Shown here one piece after another: positions 19,317 through 28,413 of a stretch of DNA of 64,000 nucleotides. How positions within the stretch are numbered: the first letter of the stretch is position 1; each line of letters opens with the position of its first letter. Origin of the DNA: an uncultured Pelagibacteraceae bacterium (GTDB lineage Bacteria; Pseudomonadota; Alphaproteobacteria; Pelagibacterales; Pelagibacteraceae); the NCBI GenBank assembly GCA_902596785.1, contig CACJVG010000002.1, positions 28,030 through 92,029 on the forward strand, written 5' to 3'. The position numbers and the translations under genes were made by a program. The notes under the pieces were generated by a model, which was given only the letters and a program-made list of their open reading frames with translations, ran no database searches and was not told the origin of the DNA.

Positions 19317-20510
19317 ATGAACATACTTAATAGTAAAAGTAAAAATTTTGATAAATTATTAGAGAATTTGCTTTTACAGAGAAAAAAAAAAATTCAATCA
19401 GACTCTGTCTCTGTAACAAATATAATTAAAGATGTTAAAAAAAATGGAGATAAAGCTTTATTAAAATACGAGAAAAGATTTAATCAAAACAACATAATTA
19501 TTCCAAGTTCAAAACAAATAAAAAAATCTATAAATTCACTTGATAAAAAAGTAAAGAAAGCAATTGATACGGCTTATAATAGAATTTATAAATTTCATTC
19601 ACTTCAAAAATTTAAAAATATTTCTTATACAGATAAATTAAAAAACAAACTTGAATATAAATATGTACCTTTAGAGTCTGTTGCAATTTATGTTCCTGGT
19701 TCTAGTGCTTCATACCCATCGAGTGTGTTGATGAATGCTATTCCAGCAATTGTAGCAGGTGTTAAGAGAATAGTTATGATTAATCCAGGCCATAAAGGAA
19801 AACAAAATCCAGCCGTATTATACGCCGCAAAAAAATGCGGAATAAAAGAAATTTATTCTATCGGTGGCCCTTCTGCTATTGCGGCAGTATCTTATGGGAC
19901 TAAAAAAATTAAAAAAGTTCATAAAATAGTTGGTCCAGGAAACGCATATGTTGCGGCAGCAAAAAAAGAAGTTTTTGGTGTAGTTGGAATTGAGGGTATG
20001 ACTGCAGGCCCTTCAGAAGTGACAGTCGTTTGCGATAAGTTCTCAAATCCTGAGTGGGTTGCAAGTGATTTAATTGGACAAGCTGAACACGATATTCTCG
20101 CACAATGCATTTTGATTTCAAAAGATAAAAGTTTGCTAGAGAAAGTAAAAATTGAAATTACTAAACAATTAAAAGAAATTCCAAGAGCTTCTGTTGCAAG
20201 AAGAAGTTTAGTCAACAATGGAATTCTTATGTATATTTCCTCAGACACTAAAATAATAAGTGTTGTAAATAAAATTGCACCAGAACATTTAGAATTAAAT
20301 ATTAAAAACTATAAATCACTAGTTCCAAAAATAAAAAATTCAGGATCAATATGTTTAGGAAGATATGCGGTAATGGCAATGACTGATTATAATGTTGGAT
20401 CTAACCATGTGTTGCCAACTAATGGTTCTGCAAAATACTCAAGTGGTATAAGTGTGAATGAATTTTATAAAAGGATTTCATACATAAACTTATCAAAAAA
20501 AGGGTATTGA
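19317..20510 (+). CDS. hisD: Histidinol dehydrogenase; C-terminus displaced to +1 frame, continuing to 20601
   Basis: [81 protein letters not shown] found in the next frame after 20510. Confidence 0.93.
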   Translation: MNILNSKSKNFDKLLENLLLQRKKKIQSDSVSVTNIIKDVKKNGDKALLKYEKRFNQNNIIIPSSKQIKKSINSLDKKVKKAIDTAYNRIYKFHSLQKFKNISYTDKLKNKLEYKYVPLESVAIYVPGSSASYPSSVLMNAIPAIVAGVKRIVMINPGHKGKQNPAVLYAAKKCGIKEIYSIGGPSAIAAVSYGTKKIKKVHKIVGPGNAYVAAAKKEVFGVVGIEGMTAGPSEVTVVCDKFSNPEWVASDLIGQAEHDILAQCILISKDKSLLEKVKIEITKQLKEIPRASVARRSLVNNGILMYISSDTKIISVVNKIAPEHLELNIKNYKSLVPKIKNSGSICLGRYAVMAMTDYNVGSNHVLPTNGSAKYSSGISVNEFYKRISYINLSKKGY

Positions 20511-20603
20511 AAGTCTTGGACCATCAGTTATAACACTTGCAAATTATGAAGGGTTGGTTGGACACGCCCAATCTGTAGTAAAACGAATAAGGAGAAAATA
20601 AAT

Positions 20604-20819
20604 TTGTCAAAACAAGACTTACTGGAATTCAAAGGTACAGTGATAGACCTACTTCCTAACGCTATGTTTAGAGTAAAATTAGAAAATGGACATACAGTTA
20701 CTGCCCATACAGCTGGTAAGTTAAGAAAAAATAGAATTAGAGTTCTCCAAGGTGATAATGTGACAGTTGAAATGACACCTTACGATCTTACTAAAGGAAG
20801 AATTATCTTTAGGGGATAA
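20604..20819 (+). CDS. infA: Translation initiation factor IF-1 (TTG start)
   Basis: [67 protein letters not shown]. Confidence 0.96.
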   Translation: MSKQDLLEFKGTVIDLLPNAMFRVKLENGHTVTAHTAGKLRKNRIRVLQGDNVTVEMTPYDLTKGRIIFRG

Positions 20820-20823
20820 ATAA

Positions 20824-20898
20824 GGCTGAGTAGCTCAGGAGTAGAGCAGAGCCCTGAAAAGGCTTGTGTCGGAGGTGCGAATCCTTCCTCAGCCACCA
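20824..20898 (+). tRNA. tRNA-Phe (GAA)
   Basis: GGCTGAG...AGAGCC CTGAAAA GGCTT...CTCAGCC ACCA; cloverleaf with GAA anticodon and encoded CCA. Confidence 0.93.
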
Positions 20899-20978
20899 CC
20901 AAAAAGTTTCATCTTGAAATAATCGTAAAAGAAATTAACTTTAAGAGATAATAAATAACAAAAGGACTAAGAAATAAG

Positions 20979-21191
20979 ATGAGTACACTACAAGGAAAAA
21001 TTAAATGGTATAATGGTAAAAAGGGATATGGCTTCATTGAAAGAGATGATAATGAAAAAGATGCCTTTGTTCACGCTTCAGCGGTAAAAGCTGCTGGTAT
21101 GAGATATCTCAATGAAGGTGATAAACTTGAATTCACATTAGAAGATGGTCCCAAAGGTCCTTCTGCAGTTAATTTAAAAAAAATAGACTAA
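20979..21191 (+). CDS. Cold shock protein (CspA family)
   Basis: GKIKWYNGKKGYGFIERDDNEKDAFVHASAV. Confidence 0.95.
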   Translation: MSTLQGKIKWYNGKKGYGFIERDDNEKDAFVHASAVKAAGMRYLNEGDKLEFTLEDGPKGPSAVNLKKID

Positions 21192-21205
21192 TTTAGAAAT
21201 TATTT

Positions 21206-21246
21206 AAAAGGGCGCTTTATCTATGAAATAGATAAACGTCCTTTTT
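21206..21246 (+). terminator. Intrinsic terminator downstream of csp
   Basis: AAAGGGCG-C-TTTATCTAT-gaa-ATAGATAAA-CGTCCTTT followed by T-rich tail; long near-perfect hairpin. Confidence 0.8.
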
Positions 21247-21276
21247 ATATTTAGACCTTGAATATTAATTTTTTTT

Positions 21277-21385
21277 GTCTAAAAGACTGCTCATGAATAT
21301 AAATATAACATTCAGAAAGACTTTTAGAAGTACTCACAGAAACTGTTTCCATAGCCAGTAGGCTATTTATTTATATTATAATTTT
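21277..21385 (+). ncRNA. Candidate structured ncRNA or leader ending in a terminator-like hairpin
   Basis: TCTAAAAG (21278-21285) pairs with CTTTTAGA (21321-21328), nested TGAAT/ATTCA, then ATAGCC-agta-GGCTAT (21351-21366) followed by an AT-rich, T-rich tail; no convincing ORF. Confidence 0.35.
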
Positions 21386-21422
21386 AAATCCACATAAAAT
21401 AAGATAAAAACAAAGAGGATAA

Positions 21423-21497
21423 GCCCGGGTGGTGTAATGGTTAGCACGGAAGTTTGTGGAACTTTAAGTTTGAGTTCGACTCTCAGCCCGGGTACCA
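21423..21497 (+). tRNA. tRNA-His (GTG)
   Basis: GCCCGGG TG GTGT...GCAC G GAAGT-TTGTGGA-ACTTT ... TTGAG-TTCGACT-CTCAG CCCGGGT ACCA. Confidence 0.93.
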
Positions 21498-21501
21498 AAA
21501 A

Positions 21502-22896
21502 ATGAATAAAGAAAAAAAATTAATTCCTGGATTACCTTCAGGATTTGAAGATCGTTGGGATAAAAAACTTCTTCTCAAAAAAAAGCTTTTAAAAGCTATT
21601 GAGAATAATTTTATTAAATTTGGAGCAGAGGCTCTGGAAACCCCTTCGTTTGAGATAAGTGAAAATATAGGATCTTTTTTGGCAGAAGATGATGCTAACC
21701 CTATGTCTGATGTATTCTCATTTCAGGATGGAGAAAAAAGCATTACTCTTAGGTACGATCTTTCAAGCCCACTAGCTAGATTTGTTGCTCAAAATAATCA
21801 AGAGCTTCCATCAATCTTTAAAAGGTATGCTATTCAAAATGTCTTTAGAAATGAAAAGGCTGGTAATGGAAGATACAGAGAATTTATGCAAGCAGATTTT
21901 GATATCGTGGGAAATGTTAATCCTGCGCAAGCAAATGCGGAGCTTTGCAATTTAATATCAAGCACTTTGTTAGATTGTGGTCTTAAAAAAGATCAATTTA
22001 CAATCAACATTAGTAATAGAAAAATAGTTCAAGGATTAATTGATGATTTAAAAATATCAGAAGAAAAGCAAGTAAAAGTAATTAGGGCTATTGATAAATT
22101 ATATAAACCAGGTTTTGGTTTAAAAGGTGTTGAAGATCTGCTTAAAAAAGAAAGAAAAGATATAAGTGGTGCAATCACTAAGGGTGCAGATCTAAACGAT
22201 GAACAAGCGTCTGAAATACTTAATTTTCTAAAAATTAAAGATTTAAAAGAATTAAAAGAAACATTAAAAAATCCACTGTCTCAAGAAGGTATAAAGGAAT
22301 TAGAACAAGTATTTGAAGTATTGGGTTACAGTTCAAATTTAAATCAAGTCAAAACAAATTTTACAATTGTTAGGGGATTAGCTTATTATTCAGATTTCAT
22401 TGTTGAAACAAATCTAAATTTTAAGGTTACAAATAACAAAGGTAAAGAGGTCGATATAGGCAGTATTTGTTCTGGAGGAGCCTATGCAAAATTAATCTCT
22501 AGATTTAAAGGCGTGGATATTCCAGGCACCGGAATTAGTTTTGGAGTTGATCGATTGTTATTTGCTTTAATGCAATTAGATCAAATAAAAATAGATAGTC
22601 AAAAACCAGTTTTAGTTTGCGTAATGGATGAAAAATATCTTAAAAATTATTATGAAATTTTAGATCAATTGAGAAATAATAATATCAATGCTGAAATTTT
22701 TTTAGATACAAAGAAAAATTTAGGTAAGCAACTGACCTTAGCAAATAAACGTGAATTAGATGTTGCAATTATATGTGGTGAAAATGAATTTAATGAAAAT
22801 ACAGTCACGATAAAAAGTCTTAAAGGTGTTAAGGGTGAAAACAATAAAACATTTCCAAAAGAAAATTTAATCGATGAAGTCAAAAAACTTATCTGA
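21502..22896 (+). CDS. hisS: Histidyl-tRNA synthetase
   Basis: Class II aaRS motifs (LRYDLSSPLARFVAQ, YAIQNVFRNEKAGNGRYREFMQADFDIVG, GTGISFGVDRL); real start ATG 21502, the supplied ORF start runs into tRNA-His. Confidence 0.94.
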   Translation: MNKEKKLIPGLPSGFEDRWDKKLLLKKKLLKAIENNFIKFGAEALETPSFEISENIGSFLAEDDANPMSDVFSFQDGEKSITLRYDLSSPLARFVAQNNQELPSIFKRYAIQNVFRNEKAGNGRYREFMQADFDIVGNVNPAQANAELCNLISSTLLDCGLKKDQFTINISNRKIVQGLIDDLKISEEKQVKVIRAIDKLYKPGFGLKGVEDLLKKERKDISGAITKGADLNDEQASEILNFLKIKDLKELKETLKNPLSQEGIKELEQVFEVLGYSSNLNQVKTNFTIVRGLAYYSDFIVETNLNFKVTNNKGKEVDIGSICSGGAYAKLISRFKGVDIPGTGISFGVDRLLFALMQLDQIKIDSQKPVLVCVMDEKYLKNYYEILDQLRNNNINAEIFLDTKKNLGKQLTLANKRELDVAIICGENEFNENTVTIKSLKGVKGENNKTFPKENLIDEVKKLI

Positions 22897-23926
22897 AAGT
22901 ATCCTTAGATCGGTAAAATCTAAGGGTTTTAAATATATTGATTTACCTTCAGTAATTGAGGCTAATCACATTGTTCAAAGATCAGGAGAAAATTTTAGAA
23001 AGTTTATCTTCTCCTTTACTGATCAGAATGGAAGCGAGTTGTGTTTAAGACCAGATTTAACAATTGCATCTTGTTTAAGATATTTAGAAAATAATTTAAA
23101 AGGTAAGGAAAAAATTTTTTACAGTGGTCAAGCCTATCGAAAATCACAAAACAAAAAAGACTCAATCATTAGAAATCAAATTGGATTTGAAATTTTAGGA
23201 TCTAAGGATGAGAAAAATGATGATAAAGAAATTATAAATACATCCCTTAAATCGCTTCGAAATATCAAATATTCTTCAGGAACGCTTACTATTGGAAATG
23301 TTGAAATATTTAATTTATTAATTTCAAAATTGGACATTCCAAAGAGATGGAAGCTAAGATTAGCCAGACACTTCTGGAGAGAGGAATATTTTAATGATTT
23401 ATTAAAAAGATTAGAAACTAATTCAGATGTTGATCCAACAATTGTAGAAATAGATAAAAAGCGTTACGTGAAAATGCTTAAAGAGGATTTATCAAATATT
23501 GTTGCAGGAAGAACAATTAATGAAATATTAAAAAGGTTTGATCAGAAAATAAAAGATCCTAGAAGAGCTAGTAAAGGAAAGAATGTTTCAAAAATAATTA
23601 AAGATTTCTTAAAAATTAAATGTCCCATAAATAAAGCAGCAATTGAGTTAAATAAATTTTTTAAAAAAAACAAAATAAATCTAGCTGTAGATCAAAAATA
23701 TTTTCCAATCTCTAATAATAAGGTTTCAAAATTAAATGTAGTATTTTCAGCATCCTTTGGAAGACAATTAGAATATTACACCGGAATGGTTTTTAAAATT
23801 GATATTAAATCTAAAAATTCATTAAAAAATATTATTAATGGTGGTCGTTATGATGGTCTAATTTCAGACTTAGGATCAAAAAAACAAACTCCAGCAGTAG
23901 GTGCTGCTTTAAATTTAAATTACTAA
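22874..23926 (+). CDS. hisZ: ATP phosphoribosyltransferase regulatory subunit (HisS paralog)
   Basis: HisS-like catalytic-core homolog (LRPDLTIASCLRYL, YSGQAYRKSQ, GGRYDGLISDLG) between hisS and hisG. Confidence 0.88.
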   Translation: MKSKNLSESILRSVKSKGFKYIDLPSVIEANHIVQRSGENFRKFIFSFTDQNGSELCLRPDLTIASCLRYLENNLKGKEKIFYSGQAYRKSQNKKDSIIRNQIGFEILGSKDEKNDDKEIINTSLKSLRNIKYSSGTLTIGNVEIFNLLISKLDIPKRWKLRLARHFWREEYFNDLLKRLETNSDVDPTIVEIDKKRYVKMLKEDLSNIVAGRTINEILKRFDQKIKDPRRASKGKNVSKIIKDFLKIKCPINKAAIELNKFFKKNKINLAVDQKYFPISNNKVSKLNVVFSASFGRQLEYYTGMVFKIDIKSKNSLKNIINGGRYDGLISDLGSKKQTPAVGAALNLNY

Positions 23927-24618
23927 TGATAAAAAATATTATAAATATTGGAATTCCAAGCAAAGGTAGACTTAGAAAAGATGTTTTAAATATTTTTAAA
24001 AAAAATAAATTAAATCTCATTTCTGAAAGAGGAGAAAGAGATCTTTTAGGATCTATAAAACAATTTAAAAATATTAAGATTTTATATCTTCATGCAAGAG
24101 AGATCATCGAAAGACTTGGAGACGGATCTTTGGACATAGGTTTTTCTGGCTTTGATTTATTAAAGGAAAGTGAAATTAACACTCAAAAGAAAATTAATGT
24201 TTTAAAAAGATATGATTTTGGTAAGGCTACATTAGTAGTCGCAATTCCTGATCCATGGATAGATGTACAAACAGTTGCAGATTTAGAAGAAATTGCATTT
24301 GAATTTAAAGATAAGAAAAAGAAAAGATTAAGAGTGGCAACAAAATATCCGAATTTAACAAGGGAATTTTTGTTTTCAAAGGGTGTTACTCAATTTAAAT
24401 TAATTGATAGTTTGGGTGCAACTGAAGCTTATCCTTTTACAGGCTCATCGGAAATAATTACAGATATCACTTCTACCGGAGAAACGTTAAAAGCAAACAA
24501 TTTACGTATTTTAAAGGATGGAGAGATACTTAGATCAGAGGCTTGTATGATGATTTCTAAGTCATCCAATAATAAAATGGGTCTTAAAAAAATAGTAAAA
24601 TTACTTTCTAAAAATTAA
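23926..24618 (+). CDS. hisG: ATP phosphoribosyltransferase, short form
   Basis: GIPSKGRLRKDVL, ATKYPNLTREFLFSKGV, GATEAYPFTGSSEIITDITSTGETLKANNL. Confidence 0.94.
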   Translation: MIKNIINIGIPSKGRLRKDVLNIFKKNKLNLISERGERDLLGSIKQFKNIKILYLHAREIIERLGDGSLDIGFSGFDLLKESEINTQKKINVLKRYDFGKATLVVAIPDPWIDVQTVADLEEIAFEFKDKKKKRLRVATKYPNLTREFLFSKGVTQFKLIDSLGATEAYPFTGSSEIITDITSTGETLKANNLRILKDGEILRSEACMMISKSSNNKMGLKKIVKLLSKN

Positions 24619-24732
24619 GTCTTTCCAATAAATTAGTATAATTTTGATAATATCTAGATTTCTAATAATTGCATAAAGTGCAACAATAACACAAATAATA
24701 AAGAATATTTTTAATACTAAAATTAGTTCCAT
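24601..24732 (-). CDS. Possible 43-aa membrane microprotein
   Basis: Minus ORF MELILVLKIFFIICVIVALYAIIRNLDIIKIILIYWKDLIFRK*; one TM helix; fills the hisG-rmuC gap and overlaps the hisG 3' end tail to tail. Confidence 0.35.
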   Translation of the reverse strand: MELILVLKIFFIICVIVALYAIIRNLDIIKIILIYWKDLIFRK

Positions 24733-24796
24733 AAAGTATTTTTAAATATTTAAATACATTAATCAAATATTTACGATAAAATAAAAAATTAGAATC

Positions 24797-25894
24797 ATGG
24801 ATAATATATTGTTAATTTTACTAGTTTTGTTATTAGGTGGCGTTTTAGCTATTCTTTATCTTAATTTAAAAACTAAGCCAAAAGATGAAAATGAAAACAA
24901 AGAAGCTGAGGAAATAGCTAATTTAAAATCAGAAATATCAAGTTTAAAAGATACATTAAACACTACAATCAATAGCTCACTTGGTGCAATGTCGACTTCA
25001 TTTAATAATCTATCAACTGGGGTTACTAAAGATATGACTGAAACTTTAACTAAGGTAGAGGAAAAGGTTGGTAATTTTAATCAACAAGTTCAACTATTAA
25101 ATCAAAGCCAAGAGGGGATAACAAAAATTTTAGCTGGAGTTAAGAAATATGGAACTCTTGCAGAATTTAGCTTAGATGCTCTAATTAAAGATTTGCTACC
25201 AGCCTCTCAATTTATGACGAATGTTAAAATGAAAGAGGACACCAGTGAAAATGTTGAATTTGCAATAAAGCTTCAAGGAGATGTTTTAGTTCCTGTTGAT
25301 AGTCATTTTCCAGTAGAAAAATTCAAAGCAATTACCGATGGTCATGACGCGGAAGACAAAAGGGCTGTAGCAGATGCTAGAGCAAAATTAGCCTCAGCGT
25401 TTAAAGCAAAAGCTAAAAGTGTTAATGAAAAATATATTGTTCCACCAAAAACTACTGATTTTGCAATCGTATATGCTCCTACAGAAAGTTTATATAAAGA
25501 GTTAACTGAATACCAAGATCCAAGTACAAAAGAATTATTAACTCAAGAGTTAATGAAAAAATATAAAGTTGTAATATGTGGACCTAATACTCTTTCTGCT
25601 TACTTACAGTCTTTACATATGGGATTTCAATCATTGAAGGTACAAAAAGGTGCAACAGAAATTTATAATCATTTAAAAACAATCAGTACAAGATTTTCTA
25701 AACATTTTGACAACATTATAGTTCTTAGAAAAAAATTAGAAGATGCTATGGGAGTTGTTGATAAATTTGGAACGGATGCAAGATCAATTTCAAGAACCTT
25801 AGAAAATATTAAAGATCCCGAGCAGGTTGAGAAAGCTGTACAAACTGAAAACGTGGAAAAATTTGTTGAACGAAATAGGCAGCTTAAAAATTAA
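24797..25894 (+). CDS. rmuC: DNA recombination protein RmuC family
   Basis: N-terminal TM, coiled coil, VPVDSHFPVEKFKAI and CGPNTLSAYLQSLHMGFQSLKVQKGATEIY. Confidence 0.9.
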   Translation: MDNILLILLVLLLGGVLAILYLNLKTKPKDENENKEAEEIANLKSEISSLKDTLNTTINSSLGAMSTSFNNLSTGVTKDMTETLTKVEEKVGNFNQQVQLLNQSQEGITKILAGVKKYGTLAEFSLDALIKDLLPASQFMTNVKMKEDTSENVEFAIKLQGDVLVPVDSHFPVEKFKAITDGHDAEDKRAVADARAKLASAFKAKAKSVNEKYIVPPKTTDFAIVYAPTESLYKELTEYQDPSTKELLTQELMKKYKVVICGPNTLSAYLQSLHMGFQSLKVQKGATEIYNHLKTISTRFSKHFDNIIVLRKKLEDAMGVVDKFGTDARSISRTLENIKDPEQVEKAVQTENVEKFVERNRQLKN

Positions 25895-25931
25895 TTTCTT
25901 TTTTTCCTTAATAACGTCTATAAGAAATCTC

Positions 25932-26618
25932 ATGCAGTGGAATCAAAAATATGATTATCCAAAATCATCAAGAGCAACAGTAGATGGCATTAGAAGATAC
26001 TTATTAGGGGAAACAAAATTACCAAGTGTCACTTCAATTTTAGATGCAACACGATCTGAAGAAGATAAAGCAGCATTAGCCAATTGGAGAGAAAGAACTG
26101 GGCAAAAAGAGGCTGAGGCAATTACAAAAGCAGCAAGTAGTAGAGGTTCTCAAATGCACAACTATTTAGAGTCTTATTTACTTGGAAGAGAAAATTTAAG
26201 CTTTTTTGAAGATAACGAACAATACAAATTAATGGCTAAAGAAATTATAGAAAAAGGTTTGAAAAATAGATTGGATGAAATCTGGGGTGTTGAATGCACT
26301 CTTTATTACCCAGAGAAGTATGCAGGTACTGCTGATTGTGTTGGAGTTTATGAAGGAAAAGAAACAATAATTGATTTTAAACAAAGTAATAAACCTAAAA
26401 AGGCTGAATATATAGATTCATGGCTTCTTCAAACAAGTGCATATTCTTTAGCACATAACATTGTGTATAACTCCAATATCACTTCTTGTGTAATTTTGGT
26501 TTGCACAGTAGATAAATTATTCCAAGAGTTTAAAATTCAAGGGCATGATTTAATTGTTTATCAAAATTTGTTTTTGGGAAGATTAAAAAAATTTAATGAG
26601 CTATCGAATTTAACTTAG
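25932..26618 (+). CDS. PD-(D/E)XK superfamily nuclease, phage-exonuclease / MGME1-like
   Basis: LPSVTSILDATRSEEDKAALANWRERTG, SSRGSQMHNYLE, YAGTADCVGVYEGKETIIDFKQSNK. Confidence 0.8.
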   Translation: MQWNQKYDYPKSSRATVDGIRRYLLGETKLPSVTSILDATRSEEDKAALANWRERTGQKEAEAITKAASSRGSQMHNYLESYLLGRENLSFFEDNEQYKLMAKEIIEKGLKNRLDEIWGVECTLYYPEKYAGTADCVGVYEGKETIIDFKQSNKPKKAEYIDSWLLQTSAYSLAHNIVYNSNITSCVILVCTVDKLFQEFKIQGHDLIVYQNLFLGRLKKFNELSNLT

Positions 26619-26624
26619 GATTTT

Positions 26625-28061
26625 ATGGATAAAATAGTAATTTACGATACAGAAACAACCAATAGCACAATTTGGGGCTCAATAATTGAAGTAGGTGCTG
26701 TAGTTGTCGATAAAAACTTAAAAGAAATTGGTAAGCTAAATATTCGTGGCAGAATGCCTGAGGGCGAGGTTCCAAGCGCAAAGGCCTTATTAGTTAACTC
26801 AACAAGTATTGATTTACTTACCAAAGGCAATTACTCGCATTATGATTTTTTAGGAGCTGTAGAAAACTTCTTCTCAAAAGCTGCACCAGCATTGTTTATG
26901 GGTTGGAGTAACTTAAATTTTGACAGGAGGATGTTTCATTTTAATTTTTTTAAAGGAAACAGATATCCATACATTACACATTCATCACCTAATAAAGAAC
27001 ATGATGGTTTGCATGTTGCAAGAGTAGCACAAACCTTGAATCCTGAAACATTAAAGACTGAATTAACAGAAGCTGGAAATGAAAGTTTAGCTTTAGAAGG
27101 TTTAGCTAGACAACAAGGATTTGATACATCTCAACAACACACCGCTTATCATGATGCATTCACAAGTTTAAAAATTCTAAGAATTATAAAAGACAAACAT
27201 AAAGACAATTGGGAAAATTTTTTAAGTACATCAACAAAAAATAGCGTTGAAACTATCTTAAAAAGTGAGGGGATTTATTCAATTTTCGAAAATGTTAAGG
27301 GAAAAAATATGATGTATCTTGTCTCTACATTACATCCAGATCATTGTTTTCATCCATCATATGCATCTTGGGGATATTTATTTGATTTAAGAAGAGATCC
27401 TGAACCTTTGTTAAATTTATCAATAAATGATCTTAAAGTTTATTTAAAAAAGTTTAGTCCAAAAGCGCTTAGAGTAATCAAAACCAACAAAGCTCCTGTA
27501 GTTTTAGATAAAAAGTTTGCATTAAAAGAGAAAGCGTATGCTGACTTAGATTTAGAAACAATCCAGAAAAGAGCAAAAATGGTTAGAAATAGTGAAAATT
27601 TCTGTAAAAATATTCAAATAATTAATAGAGAAGCAGCTGAAGAAAAAGCTCAAACTCAAACTCAAGAAGATTTGTTACCAGAGGAAACTTTATATGAAAA
27701 ATTTATTCCAAATAAAGATACTCAATTGTTTAAAACGTGGCATAGTTCATCTTGGGAAGATAAATTAAGAATGTTGGATAAGTTTCAAGATAAAAGATGT
27801 AGTTGGTTTGGCCAAAAAATTATTTATCAAGAAGCACCACATATTTTGCCACCAGATTTATATAAAAATATAAAAAGTGAAATTGCTAGACGAATTTTAA
27901 GTAAAAATAGAGAAAAGTGGCAAACTATAGGAATGGCCTACCAAGAAATTGACACTTTAAGAGACCAGGCTTCTAATCGAGATGATGAAGAGGAATTAAA
28001 AAAATTAGACGAAATAAATGAATTTATTATGTCTATAGAAAAAAAATATGAAATTGCCTAG
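26625..28061 (+). CDS. Exonuclease I-like DEDDh 3'-5' exonuclease
   Basis: ExoI: IYDTETTNSTIWGSIIEVGAV; ExoII: MGWSNLNFDRRMF; ExoIII: HTAYHDAFTSLKIL; long ExoI-type C-terminal region. Confidence 0.85.
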   Translation: MDKIVIYDTETTNSTIWGSIIEVGAVVVDKNLKEIGKLNIRGRMPEGEVPSAKALLVNSTSIDLLTKGNYSHYDFLGAVENFFSKAAPALFMGWSNLNFDRRMFHFNFFKGNRYPYITHSSPNKEHDGLHVARVAQTLNPETLKTELTEAGNESLALEGLARQQGFDTSQQHTAYHDAFTSLKILRIIKDKHKDNWENFLSTSTKNSVETILKSEGIYSIFENVKGKNMMYLVSTLHPDHCFHPSYASWGYLFDLRRDPEPLLNLSINDLKVYLKKFSPKALRVIKTNKAPVVLDKKFALKEKAYADLDLETIQKRAKMVRNSENFCKNIQIINREAAEEKAQTQTQEDLLPEETLYEKFIPNKDTQLFKTWHSSSWEDKLRMLDKFQDKRCSWFGQKIIYQEAPHILPPDLYKNIKSEIARRILSKNREKWQTIGMAYQEIDTLRDQASNRDDEEELKKLDEINEFIMSIEKKYEIA

Positions 28062-28095
28062 TTGACTTTAAGACTGCAATTTATAGAAAGGATAT

Positions 28096-28413
28096 ATGCT
28101 TACAAATTTTAAAGACGAAGATTTTGATACTAAAATTAAAAATGAAGATGTTTCAGTCATTCAGTTTTCAGCTGAGTGGTGTGGTCCATGTAAGGCACTA
28201 AAACCAGTAATGGATAAATTATCTGATGAATATAAAGATAAAGCTGGTTTTTATTATGCTGATGTTGAAGATGGTGGAATTAACACAGGTTCAGCTGCAG
28301 GTATTAGAGGTGTTCCAACAGTTATTATCTATAAAAAAGGTGTTGAAGTAGATAGAAAAGTTGGTGGAGTTCCTGAAAGTCACATGAAGGAATTTTTAGA
28401 AAAAAATATTTAA
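28096..28413 (+). CDS. trxA: Thioredoxin
   Basis: FSAEWCGPCKALKPVMDKL, GVPTVIIYKKG. Confidence 0.94.
   Translation: MLTNFKDEDFDTKIKNEDVSVIQFSAEWCGPCKALKPVMDKLSDEYKDKAGFYYADVEDGGINTGSAAGIRGVPTVIIYKKGVEVDRKVGGVPESHMKEFLEKNI

Noticed and set aside
19909-20248. Two minus ORFs opposite hisD
   Set aside because: Antisense shadows of a conserved gene.
21454-21501. Upstream extension of the hisS ORF
   Set aside because: Lies within tRNA-His; true start is ATG 21502.
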